This document shows positions 16,111 to 24,074 of a stretch of 34,165 bases of DNA, in pieces (the stretch's first letter is position 1; every line of letters begins with the position of its first letter). The position numbers and the translations under genes are program-made. Source of the DNA: an uncultured Alistipes sp. (lineage in GTDB: Bacteria; Bacteroidota; Bacteroidia; Bacteroidales; Rikenellaceae); the NCBI GenBank assembly GCA_910587675.1, contig CAJUMU010000019.1:1-34165 (forward strand), in the 5' to 3' direction. The notes below the pieces were generated by a model, which was not told the origin of the DNA, ran no database searches, and worked only from the letters and a program-made list of their open reading frames with translations.

Positions 16111-19100
16111 TTACTTTTTCTTGGTTTTACGCTCCTCGTCGATTTGGCGGAGCAGCTCCTCGACGGCCCTCTCCAACTGCTCGTCGCGCCCCTCAACTAC
16201 CTGTTCGGGCGAGTTGGCCACCTCCACGTCGGGTTCCAGCTGGGTGTTTTCGAGATAGCTGCCGTCGTCGAGACGATACCCGATGACGGGTATGCCGAAC
16301 ACTAACGTGGGATCCTGCAACCTCTCCCACGACACGCTGGTCATGGTTCCCGGGACGGGCATGCCGACCACCTTGCCGATGCCCATGCGCTTGTAGACCC
16401 ACGGGGTGCCGTGAGCGTTGGAGTAGTTGGCCTCGCACGTAATCATTATCGAGGGTTTGTTCCAGCGGCGGCTCGGCATGTCGCACGCCTCCTTGCCGCG
16501 GATCACCTGCGTGAGATACTTCTCGCCGCTGAAGAGCACCTCGATATCTTCGTGCAGACGTCCGCCGCCGTTGAAGCGGGTGTCGATCACGATTCCGTCG
16601 CAATGGTTGTAACGGCCCAGAATCTCGGCATAAACGGTGCGGAAACTCGGGTCGCCCATCGATTCGATATGCACGTAACCCAACCGGCCGCCCGAAAGAC
16701 GCTCCACGTCGGCAGCGCGGCGCTTCACCCAGCGCTTGTAGAGCAGCGTCGAGAGCTGCCCCTGCGATATGGGGGTCACCACCTCATCCCAACGCTTGCC
16801 TTCGGCGGGACGGCAGATCGAAACCAGAGTCCGTTTGCCCGCGCGGCGGTTGAGCAGAGGATAGAAATCCTCGCCGTCGGCGATGGCTCTGCCGTCGATC
16901 TTCTCCACGATGTCGCCCGCGCGCACCTGCGACGAGGCGCGGTCGAAAGGTCCTCCGACGATCACTTCGTCCACAAGCAGGCCGTCGCCCTTGTGCGCGA
17001 GGTCGAAGATAAGGCCCAAATCGGCCGTCACGTCGCCGTGAGCATCGGCGGGACGCGAATAGCTGCACCCCGTATGCGACACGTTCAGTTCGCCGAGCCA
17101 CTCGCTCGCCATCTCGGCGAAGTCGTAATTGTTGTCGATGTGGGGCAGGAACCGCGCGTAATTGTCGCGCATCGCATCCCAGTCGACTCCGTGCATGGTC
17201 GCGGTATAGAAACGGCTCTTCTCCTGACGGTAGATGCGGTCGAACATGTATTCTCGTTCGGCGCGGGGATCGATCGACATGTCGCCGCGCACGGCGATGG
17301 TTGTCGGCGAGCCGCTGCCGCCCTTGAACTTGCTCATGCGGCCGCCCAAAAGGAACATGTTCTCCATCTTCTTGTCCCACACTAAACGTCCGCCGCCGCT
17401 CGACTTCTGCAACACCTTGTTGTTGCGCTCGCGCAGATCGATCTGCCAAAGGTCGTACGTGCCCTCGTACGACACTATGTAGTAAAGCGTCGCGCCGTCC
17501 TTGCTCATCGTGTAGCCGCTCAACGGGCCCGACGAGGGGGTGAGGCGCACGATGCGGTCTTCGATATCGTCGAACTCGACGACTATCTCCTCCGCCTTTT
17601 TATCCTCCTCGGCCTTATCTTTATCCTTCTTATCCTCTTTCTCGGCTTCGGCCGCGGCCTCCTTGGCGCGCTTCTCGCTCTGCGTGTACATCTCGTACTG
17701 CTCCTTGTTCATGCGGGCAGTCTCGTAACTCTTGCGATTAAGGTAGACTATCATCACATCCTGCAACGAACCCCACGAAGCGTGGCTGCGCATACCGTAA
17801 CGGTCCGACGAGAACAACAAGGCATTGCCATCCATGACCCACTGCGGGTCGCTGTCGAAGTATCCCGTATTGGTGACGTTCACTATCTCGCCGCCCTCGG
17901 CGCTGACGATACCCACGTCGGAATAGGGATCGTGGCGATTGCCCGTATAACTCATCGCGAACCACTTGCCGTCGGGCGACCACGAGTAGTCGATACGACC
18001 GTCGGTGGAGTAGTGGCGGCTGCCGTCGGTGACGCGGCGGCTCTTTCCCGATTTAAGGTCGAGCACCATCAGACGACAGCGATCCTCGACGTAAGCGAGG
18101 CTGTTGCCGTCGGGCGAATAGCGCGGGCAGGTGCGGTCGACGCCGTCGTCCTTGAACAGAGGCTTCTCCTCGATAAGCGTGGCATTAGGGAAATCGGGAT
18201 CCTCGTCGCGCACGATCCTCGCCTCGTAAATATTCCACTTGCCGTTGCGCTCCGAGGCGTACGCCAGCGTACGGTTGTCGGGCGCGAACTCGGGCGACGC
18301 CTCCGACTGCGCGGTGGCGGTCACGCGCCGCGTGGTGGCGTAATCGACCGAAGTCACGAACACCTCGCCGCGCGAGACGAATGCTATCTGCCTGCCGTCG
18401 GGCGAGACCGCGGCCGAGCCGCCGCCGCTCACGGCGATCTGCAAATCCTTGTCGGCGGGCAGGTCCTCGACAATCCTCACGTCGATCTTTCGGGGCGAGC
18501 CCGAGCCGCTCAGGGTGTATATCTCGCCGTTGTAGCCGAAGCACAGCGTGCCGTCGGCCGCGGCCGAGAGGAAACGAACGGGGTGGGTCTTGAAGCGCGT
18601 CACCTGCTTCGCCTCGGCAGGCGAGTCGGCGGGGAACGACCACACGTTGAACGTGCCGCCGCGCTCGCTCAGGAAATATACCGCCTTGTCGCCGTCGGCA
18701 TAGACGGGATTGCGGTCCTCACCCGCGCGGGCCGTGAGATTGGTATGCTCTCCCGTCGCGAAGTCGTAACGCCAAATATCCCGCGTAATGGACGAGGTAT
18801 GATGTTTGCGCCAGATGTTTTCGCCGCCCTTCTTGTCCTGATAGAGGAACGACTTGCCGTCGCGCGTGAAACTTATCGCTTCGGCGGGGGTGGCGAGCAC
18901 ACGCTCGGGGCGTCCGCCCTCGACGCTCACGGCGTAGAGCTCGCTCATCGAGCCTTTGGGGAACAACGCGCTGGCGGCGGGGTCGGAGATCGACGCGCCG
19001 TAATAGATCTTACGGCCGTCGGGCGAGAACGCATAGGGCATCTCGGAGGCCGAATGGGTCGTGAGTCGGGTCGGCGCCCCGCCCGAAGCGGGCACCGTGA

Positions 19101-19365
19101 AGATGTCGAAATTGCCGAAGCGGTCGCAGGCGTACGCCACGGTTTTCGAATCGGGCGACCATACGGGAGCATAATCGTAACTCTCGTCGGAGGTGAGGCG
19201 TCGTGCCTCGCCGCCCGCGGCGGGGACGGTATAGATACTGCCCTTATAGGTGAAAGCCACGGTGCGACCGTCGGGCGAAATGGCAGGATAGCGCATCCAC
19301 AGCGGTGACGCTTCGGCTGCGAAGAACGTCGCGAGTAGAAGCGACAGAACAGATAAACGTTTCAT
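16111..19365 (-). CDS. Secreted tricorn-protease-like S41 peptidase
   Basis: This 1084-residue protein has an N-terminal signal peptide (1-19), then two beta-propeller regions built of WD40/PD40-type repeats, for example PAISPDGRTVAFTYKGSIY, PVWSPDSKTVAYACD and PRYSPDGNSLAYVEDRC. A lysine- and glutamate-rich insert lies at about 557-592. A PDZ domain follows (about 782-850, with DRASSQVRAGDIVEKIDGRA) and then the C-terminal S41 peptidase core, including IVIDTRFNGGGRLHEDIEVL. The probable nucleophile is Ser982 in EANYSNAHGTPW. Tricorn proteins degrade peptides fed through the propellers. The signal peptide puts this one in the periplasm, unlike archaeal tricorn. It is the first gene of the six-gene minus-strand run. 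Confidence 0.93.
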   Translation of the reverse strand: MKRLSVLSLLLATFFAAEASPLWMRYPAISPDGRTVAFTYKGSIYTVPAAGGEARRLTSDESYDYAPVWSPDSKTVAYACDRFGNFDIFTVPASGGAPTRLTTHSASEMPYAFSPDGRKIYYGASISDPAASALFPKGSMSELYAVSVEGGRPERVLATPAEAISFTRDGKSFLYQDKKGGENIWRKHHTSSITRDIWRYDFATGEHTNLTARAGEDRNPVYADGDKAVYFLSERGGTFNVWSFPADSPAEAKQVTRFKTHPVRFLSAAADGTLCFGYNGEIYTLSGSGSPRKIDVRIVEDLPADKDLQIAVSGGGSAAVSPDGRQIAFVSRGEVFVTSVDYATTRRVTATAQSEASPEFAPDNRTLAYASERNGKWNIYEARIVRDEDPDFPNATLIEEKPLFKDDGVDRTCPRYSPDGNSLAYVEDRCRLMVLDLKSGKSRRVTDGSRHYSTDGRIDYSWSPDGKWFAMSYTGNRHDPYSDVGIVSAEGGEIVNVTNTGYFDSDPQWVMDGNALLFSSDRYGMRSHASWGSLQDVMIVYLNRKSYETARMNKEQYEMYTQSEKRAKEAAAEAEKEDKKDKDKAEEDKKAEEIVVEFDDIEDRIVRLTPSSGPLSGYTMSKDGATLYYIVSYEGTYDLWQIDLRERNNKVLQKSSGGGRLVWDKKMENMFLLGGRMSKFKGGSGSPTTIAVRGDMSIDPRAEREYMFDRIYRQEKSRFYTATMHGVDWDAMRDNYARFLPHIDNNYDFAEMASEWLGELNVSHTGCSYSRPADAHGDVTADLGLIFDLAHKGDGLLVDEVIVGGPFDRASSQVRAGDIVEKIDGRAIADGEDFYPLLNRRAGKRTLVSICRPAEGKRWDEVVTPISQGQLSTLLYKRWVKRRAADVERLSGGRLGYVHIESMGDPSFRTVYAEILGRYNHCDGIVIDTRFNGGGRLHEDIEVLFSGEKYLTQVIRGKEACDMPSRRWNKPSIMITCEANYSNAHGTPWVYKRMGIGKVVGMPVPGTMTSVSWERLQDPTLVFGIPVIGYRLDDGSYLENTQLEPDVEVANSPEQVVEGRDEQLERAVEELLRQIDEERKTKKK

Positions 19366-19424
19366 ATTTACGGGTTTCTCATTAATTGTGCGACTACGGC
19401 CGACAAATTAATCGGCATTTTCGA

Positions 19425-19432
19425 CAAAGTTA
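19425..19432 (-). promoter_or_regulatory. -7 element driving the tricorn-murB-tilS-holA run
   Basis: TAACTTTG on the minus strand is an exact TAnnTTTG match, 59 bp upstream of the protease start codon. It is one half of a tightly packed divergent pair with 19445-19452, so the two polymerase sites should overlap. Confidence 0.6.
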
Positions 19433-19444
19433 GGAAATATTTCG

Positions 19445-19452
19445 TAAATTTG
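19445..19452 (+). promoter_or_regulatory. -7 element facing the DUF4301 gene
   Basis: TAAATTTG is an exact TAnnTTTG match on the plus strand. A transcript from here would carry a leader of about 155 nt that includes all of repeat copy B before the ATG at 19615. Confidence 0.5.
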
Positions 19453-19486
19453 AATAATTTTCGGCGCGGCGGCATAATCGGCTCTC

Positions 19487-19576
19487 GGGCCGCAGCCTGC
19501 GGAGAACGCAACGATGCGAACGCCGTTGCGGGCCTCCGCGGGGCGAGGCTGCGGCCCGCGCGGTTCTGCGAACCGC
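19487..19576 (+). repeat. Dispersed foldback repeat, type 1, copy B
   Basis: This is the best-preserved copy. The outer arms GGGCCGCAGCCT and AGGCTGCGGCCC are perfectly complementary (12 bp). Inside them GCGGAG pairs with CTCCGC and GCAACG with CGTTGC. The tail hairpin is GCGGTTC-TGC-GAACCGC (19560-19576), seven perfect pairs. It lies between the divergent protease and DUF4301 genes, probably within the DUF4301 leader. Confidence 0.88.
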
Positions 19577-19614
19577 AAGACAAGAAACAAACAACAATAA
19601 CGAAATAACATACC

Positions 19615-21054
19615 ATGTTCAGCAAGGAGGATTTACAACAGATCGAGAAACACGGGCTCACTTCGGAGAGAGTCGAGCGACAGATCGAGAATTTCCGCAC
19701 GGGATTTCCCTATCTCGGCATAGTGCGCGCCGCGGCGGCGGGCGACGGAGTGAGGGTACTGGCCGAGGAGGAGATCGCGCGGGCCGAAGCCCGTTACGAC
19801 AACGAGGCGAAACAACTCAAAATCGTGAAGTTCGTACCCGCCTCGGGAGCCGCCACGCGAATGTTCAAGGAGCTGTTCGAGTTCGTGAACGACGGCCGCC
19901 GCGGCAAGAGCATCGACACCCTGCTGGAGAATATCGAAAAATTCGCCTTCTATCCCGAGCTCGCCCGCTACATCGAAGCCGGCGCGTCGGACAAGGATAT
20001 AGTGGAGGCGATAGTTAAATGCGGGCTTTGCTACGGCTCGAAGCCCAAGGGGCTCGTGACGTTCCACTCCTACCCCGACGGCGGGCGCAAGGCCGTGGAG
20101 GAGCATCTGGTGGAGGGCGCGGCGTACGCGCGTTCGGGCGACACCGTGCATATTCATTTCACCGTTTCGTCCGAGCACATGGGCGGCTTCTGGGATGTGC
20201 TGGGCGCCACCCAACCCTATTACGAGGAGCGTTTCGGGGTGAAATACGACGTGTCGTTTTCGGTGCAGAAGCCCTCGACCGACACCATCGCCGTCAATCC
20301 CGACAACACGCCGTTCCGCACCGAGTCGGGCGAGCTGCTGTTCCGCCCCGCGGGGCACGGCGCATTGATCGAGAACCTCAACGACATCGACGCCGACGTG
20401 ATCTTCGTGAAGAACATCGACAACGTCACCACCGACGAGCGGCGCGGCCCGACCGTAAGATACAAAAAGGCTCTGGCGGGCATATTGCTGGAGCTTCAGG
20501 AGCAGGCGTTCGAATATCTGAAGGTATTGGAGGTCGGATGCGACGACCCCGCGCCAATAGCGCGATTCATCGAGGAGAAGTTGTGCGTAAAACTTCCCGA
20601 GAACTACACCTCGGCGATGCTTAAACGCATTCTCGACCGCCCCGTCCGCGTATGCGGCATGGTGCGCAACGAAGGCGAACCGGGCGGCGGTCCGTTCTGG
20701 GTGGCTGCGGAGGATGGCACCGAGTCGTTGCAGATAGCCGAATCGTGCCAGATAGCGCCCGAGAACGCCGACCTGATGAAGGCCGCAAGCTATTTCAACC
20801 CCGTCGACATAGTATGCGGCGTGAAGGACTCGCGCGGAGCCAAATTCGATCTCACGCAATTCACCGATCCCGCGACGGGATTCATCTCGTCCAAATCGAG
20901 CGGCGGACGCGAACTGCGCGCGCAGGAGCTGCCCGGGCTTTGGAACGGAGCGATGGCCCAATGGAACACCGTCTTCGTCGAGGTCCCCGTGGCGACATTC
21001 TCCCCCGTAAAGACGGTTCTCGATCTGCTGCGACCCGAGCACCAACCGATGTAA
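19615..21054 (+). CDS. DUF4301-family protein, nucleotidyltransferase-like
   Basis: This 479-residue protein belongs to DUF4301, a family mainly found in Bacteroidetes with no assigned function. Residues of about 75-90 (KFVPASGAATRMFKELFEF) look like the glycine-rich nucleotide loop of sugar nucleotidyltransferases. LLFRPAGHGALIENLNDIDA followed by DVIFVKNIDN resembles the corresponding uridine-binding and NxDN segments of UDP-sugar pyrophosphorylases. A role in activating a sugar phosphate is therefore a reasonable hypothesis but is inference from motifs. There is no signal peptide, so it is cytoplasmic. A -7 element 163 bp upstream and repeat copy B in the leader suggest it is transcribed alone. 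Confidence 0.85.
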   Translation: MFSKEDLQQIEKHGLTSERVERQIENFRTGFPYLGIVRAAAAGDGVRVLAEEEIARAEARYDNEAKQLKIVKFVPASGAATRMFKELFEFVNDGRRGKSIDTLLENIEKFAFYPELARYIEAGASDKDIVEAIVKCGLCYGSKPKGLVTFHSYPDGGRKAVEEHLVEGAAYARSGDTVHIHFTVSSEHMGGFWDVLGATQPYYEERFGVKYDVSFSVQKPSTDTIAVNPDNTPFRTESGELLFRPAGHGALIENLNDIDADVIFVKNIDNVTTDERRGPTVRYKKALAGILLELQEQAFEYLKVLEVGCDDPAPIARFIEEKLCVKLPENYTSAMLKRILDRPVRVCGMVRNEGEPGGGPFWVAAEDGTESLQIAESCQIAPENADLMKAASYFNPVDIVCGVKDSRGAKFDLTQFTDPATGFISSKSSGGRELRAQELPGLWNGAMAQWNTVFVEVPVATFSPVKTVLDLLRPEHQPM

Positions 21055-21349
21055 AGGCAATTTACATTTCAATGCACCAACGTCATATTGTCGTAAAGCA
21101 GCTCCAACGGTCGTCGACCCGCGGCCATAGGCCGTGTTTACAGGTCTGACCCTCCCCTAAAAAGCGTTCGGCAGGTGAGAGCAATCGCGCTTGCGCGGAT
21201 TGCCGAGCCGCCACAGCAGAAGCGAAACTTTGTTTCGCAATCCCCTCCTCGGAGGGGACTTAGGTCGCTGCGCTCCGAATCCGGTACATTGAAGTATATA
21301 ATCGCGGATGTAAAAGCTCGGGCCTCAACACGCGAACACGCGAATTATT
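21055..21349. other. Intergenic stretch with several small perfect hairpins
   Basis: No gene is seen here. A series of short foldbacks is present: GCAATCGCGC with GCGGATTGC (imperfect), GCGAAAC-TTT-GTTTCGC, and CCCCTCC-TC-GGAGGGG. The stretch AAAAAGCGTTCGGCA near 21161 repeats the sequence of the tRNA-His terminator stem at 21466-21479. It probably contains the 3' end of the DUF4301 transcript and repeat debris. Confidence 0.4.
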
Positions 21350-21440
21350 GCGGTTCAAAGAACCGCGCAGTTCGCCGCCACCCCGCGCGGCGGACTGCAA
21401 CTCGCAAAGCTCGTTTTGCCCTGCCGCCGTCGGCGAACCG
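21350..21440 (-). repeat. Dispersed foldback repeat, type 2, copy F
   Basis: Read on the minus strand, outer arms GGTTCGCCG and CGGCGAAC enclose a body with GTTGCAGTCCGCCGCG, followed by the tail hairpin GCGGTTC-TTT-GAACCGC (21366-21350). A second copy of the same body lies at 32362-32453. The tail and the TGCGCG junction before it are shared with the type 1 elements, but the body is different. Confidence 0.75.
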
Positions 21441-21461
21441 CGATCCGCAAATATCCCGCAT

Positions 21462-21494
21462 GAAAAAAAGCGTTCGGCATAACCGAACGCTTTT
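21462..21494 (-). terminator. Rho-independent terminator of tRNA-His
   Basis: On the minus strand AAAAGCGTTCGG (21494-21483) pairs with CCGAACGCTTTT (21477-21466), a 12-bp stem with a 5-nt loop, and the T run continues to 21463. It lies 13 bp past the tRNA 3' end. Confidence 0.9.
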
Positions 21495-21506
21495 CGTTTT
21501 AACAAG

Positions 21507-21581
21507 GGTGGAAGATGGGATTCGAACCCACGACCTTCGGAACCACAATCCGTCACTCTAACCGACTGAGCTACATCCACC
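21507..21581 (-). tRNA. tRNA-His (GTG anticodon)
   Basis: The minus strand reads GGTGGATGTAGCTCAG at the 5' end, the anticodon arm CGGA-TTGTGGT-TCCG with anticodon GTG, and the T arm GTGGG-TTCGAAT-CCCAT. The extra 5' G (G-1 at 21581) faces C73, the identity element of tRNA-His. The acceptor stem has one T-T mismatch at 6-67. CCA is not encoded. It has its own promoter and terminator. Confidence 0.97.
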
Positions 21582-21610
21582 ATATAGATTTGCTGTCACA
21601 AATCGGAGTG

Positions 21611-21642
21611 CAAATATAAAGGGTTTTGCCTTTCCCTCCAAA
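21611..21642 (-). promoter_or_regulatory. Promoter of tRNA-His
   Basis: On the minus strand -33 TTTG (21642-21639) and -7 TATATTTG (21618-21611) are separated by 20 bp. This is the most complete Bacteroidetes-type promoter in the window. The predicted start is about 24 nt before the tRNA. Confidence 0.8.
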
Positions 21643-21691
21643 TAAAACGCGAAAAAATATCGAAAAAAATCATCGCGCGCAACCGAACACG

Positions 21692-23503
21692 CTATTTCGA
21701 GGGAGCGAGCGTAACGACCACGTCGACCGTCTCGCCCGCCTTGAGGCGCATGACGAAACCTATGCGGCGAATATTCTTATCCTTGATTTCAAAGGGTTTA
21801 TACTCGTGATCAGGCCATACGACAGCCTCCCCCGCGCCGCGGTTGCGCAACTTGACGTCGAGACTCTTGCCGTCCTGCGTGAGACGTATGGTGCCAGAAT
21901 CGACGATCTCCGCCTCGGCCTCCGTCGCCATCTTCCACTCCACGGTCGACTCGCGCGCGCCGTTTTCGATATGGTCGGTCAGGGTCAGCCAATCGTTCTT
22001 GTCGAGCTCCGCCGTGCGCACCACCCTTCGGGCATCGCCCGCGAAAGTGGGCGTGAGATCGACCACGGCACCTTTGCGGCGCGGCGCATCGAAATGGCGT
22101 ACGATCTCGGCCTGCCCGTCGACATCGTGGCGGTTACCGTTGAACATGAGCGTATTGTGCGAATCGGGGCCGATACGGAATATCTCCCAGCGGGGACTGT
22201 CGCGCTTCATGTTCCACAGATCGACTCCCGCCTGTTCGAGACGGTTGTAGTCATGCTGCCCCAGATCGACCGCCCAGCGCACCCCGTCGTATTCGTATAT
22301 GAACGATCCCGCATCCATGTGCGCGTGGTTGCTCCCCGCGCGGCCGCCCTTGATGGCGAAATAGGTGTCGTCGGCCGAGGTCCAGCCGCCGCGATAGATG
22401 AAGAGCGGAGCGATGCCGCCGCAGAACCACGCGCGCCGCTTGGGCAGATTCGATTTCGAGAGGTCGAGCCCCGAGGCGAAGATCATGTAGACTGGCAGCA
22501 GACGGTCGTTCGGAATCTTGCCCGCCTCGATGAACTTCTCGTCGACGGCGACCGTCGAGGCGTCGCCCGTCTGTCGCGCGAACCAGTATTTGGCGGGAAC
22601 GCACCCCGCGCCCGCCCCCGAATCGTAAAAGTTGTAACAGCGGCCCGACGGCGCAGTCATGTATGTCATGAACTCGGCCGTGCGCATGAAACTCTTTTGC
22701 GACGTTATGCCCGCATCCGTGCCGAGAGCCGATTGCAACGCCGCCACGAGCATCACTTCGAAGCCCGTGCCGTAATCCCAATATCCGTATCCCTCGGGAT
22801 AGCCGCCGTCGGGATCGTAAGCCCTCTGCGCCGTGGGATTCGATGCGACGCACCTATCTATCAACGCCTTGCAATACTCGGGCGAACGCTCCAAAGTTGC
22901 CAGCGCACCGAATATCATGCCCGCGTTGCACACTTGGTTCCAGTTGTTCTCGGCGCGGAAAAACCACGCGTGCCTGTCGTTCTCCGAGGCGCGGAGCCCC
23001 TTCTCGTATATCGCCGTGCCGATTATGCTGCGCGAACGGCGCGACAAACGGCCGTAAAGCCAGTCGTAACCGATGGCGACGGCCATCGTCATCTCGCCCA
23101 CGTCCAAGAAATGCGAGGGGTTCCAATCCGCGAACTCGCAGACGGCCAGCATCTCGCGCTCGGCGCGGGCGGCATAGCGGTCGTCGGCGGTAACCACATG
23201 GGCGTACGACAGATAAAAAATTCGGCGCAGAGCCTCGCGCGACACCGACAGCAGGCGGCGGCCCGTCATCTCGCGCCGAACGGGTTCGGCCGAAAGCATC
23301 TTGTCGGCCTCGGCGATTATCCGTTCGTGGACGGCGCGCGCGTTGGCCGACTTAGACGGCAAAGCGCGCATCGCCTCCGCGTCGCCCGAGCGCAGCAGCA
23401 GACGCGGATGGGGCGCCACATTGTCGTAATCGAGCGTTTGCCCCGCGGCGGGCAACGCGACGAAGAGGCCGAAAAGGAGCATGACGGATATGAATCGTTT
23501 CAT
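21692..23503 (-). CDS. Heparinase II/III-like polysaccharide lyase
   Basis: This 603-residue protein has a signal peptide (about 1-21, ending ALPAAG) and so is exported. An alpha/alpha-toroid domain (about 60-330) contains NNWNQVCNAGMIFGAL and PDGGYPEGYGYWDYGTGFEV, with the Asn, Glu and Tyr residues typical of the family active site. A C-terminal beta-sandwich carries GSNHAHMDAGSFIYEYDG (about 390-407), the HxHxDxGSF motif of heparinase II/III-like lyases. Such enzymes cleave uronic-acid-containing polysaccharides by beta-elimination, but the substrate cannot be set from sequence. The start at 23503 (MKRFISVMLL) is preferred because the signal peptide begins there. No SusCD pair or sulfatase adjoins it, so it is an orphan lyase. 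Confidence 0.9.
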   Translation of the reverse strand: MKRFISVMLLFGLFVALPAAGQTLDYDNVAPHPRLLLRSGDAEAMRALPSKSANARAVHERIIAEADKMLSAEPVRREMTGRRLLSVSREALRRIFYLSYAHVVTADDRYAARAEREMLAVCEFADWNPSHFLDVGEMTMAVAIGYDWLYGRLSRRSRSIIGTAIYEKGLRASENDRHAWFFRAENNWNQVCNAGMIFGALATLERSPEYCKALIDRCVASNPTAQRAYDPDGGYPEGYGYWDYGTGFEVMLVAALQSALGTDAGITSQKSFMRTAEFMTYMTAPSGRCYNFYDSGAGAGCVPAKYWFARQTGDASTVAVDEKFIEAGKIPNDRLLPVYMIFASGLDLSKSNLPKRRAWFCGGIAPLFIYRGGWTSADDTYFAIKGGRAGSNHAHMDAGSFIYEYDGVRWAVDLGQHDYNRLEQAGVDLWNMKRDSPRWEIFRIGPDSHNTLMFNGNRHDVDGQAEIVRHFDAPRRKGAVVDLTPTFAGDARRVVRTAELDKNDWLTLTDHIENGARESTVEWKMATEAEAEIVDSGTIRLTQDGKSLDVKLRNRGAGEAVVWPDHEYKPFEIKDKNIRRIGFVMRLKAGETVDVVVTLAPSK

Positions 23504-23624
23504 GGCGGCAATAATTACGGTTCGTTTTACAACAGTCGTTTTCTCTCTAAAGATAAGCATAATTTCGCAAAATACGCGAAGATGGCAGATTATTCGTCAC
23601 GGCGGCAGAAATCGGCGGCGCGGA

Positions 23625-23698
23625 GTGACAATTTGTCACCGTCACTGCCGCTTTGTGACAGAAATATGTGCCAAAATCGCTTTGGCACATCTGTTGTT
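23625..23698 (+). promoter_or_regulatory. Sigma-54-like promoter and dyads upstream of groES
   Basis: TTTGGCACATCTGTTGTT (23681-23698) has GG at 23684-23685 and TTG ending exactly 12 bp further, the spacing of a -24/-12 promoter (TGGCAC-N5-TTGC), with T for the last C. Upstream lie GTGACAATTTGTCAC (23625-23639, a 7-1-7 dyad) and GTCAC with GTGAC (23641-23659). TGTGCCAAA-N5-TTTGGCACA (23667-23689) overlaps the -24 box. No TAnnTTTG element is present between the dyads and groES. Confidence 0.4.
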
Positions 23699-23765
23699 CG
23701 ACCATCGTACGGATTCGGACGGATCCGCTGAAGTGCAAACGATATTAACTTAATAAACGAAAACT

Positions 23766-24035
23766 ATGACAATCAAACCGCTTTCAGACCGCGTATTGGT
23801 ATTGCCCAATCCGGCAGAGGAGAAGACCGCAGGAGGTCTGTTCATTCCCGACACAGCTAAGGAGAAACCCCTCATGGGCAAGGTAGTGGCCGTGGGCCCG
23901 GGCACCTCGGAGGTGAAGATGGAGGTAAAGGAGGGCGATCAGGTCCTCTACGGCAAGTACGCCGGCACCGAGATCAACGTGGACGGCACCGACTATCTCA
24001 TCATGAAGCAGAGCGACATTCTGGCAATCTGCTAA
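23766..24035 (+). CDS. groES: Co-chaperonin GroES
   Basis: This 89-residue GroES caps the GroEL chamber during ATP-dependent protein folding. It starts MTIKPLSDRVLVLPNPAEEK, has the mobile-loop region KTAGGLFIPDTAKEKP, and then GKVVAVGPGT and the C-terminal YLIMKQSDILAI, all standard. Its length is typical of Bacteroidetes. It lies 39 bp before groEL. The upstream region lacks a normal -7 element but has the sigma-54-like signals described at 23625-23698. Confidence 0.98.
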   Translation: MTIKPLSDRVLVLPNPAEEKTAGGLFIPDTAKEKPLMGKVVAVGPGTSEVKMEVKEGDQVLYGKYAGTEINVDGTDYLIMKQSDILAIC

Positions 24036-24074
24036 CGAACCGATAACAGCAACCATTAAACGAGAAAAAAAGCT

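Noticed and set aside
23567..23690. HrcA/CIRCE operator upstream of groES
   Set aside because: The CIRCE sequence TTAGCACTC-N9-GAGTGCTAA is not present; the dyads seen have different sequences.
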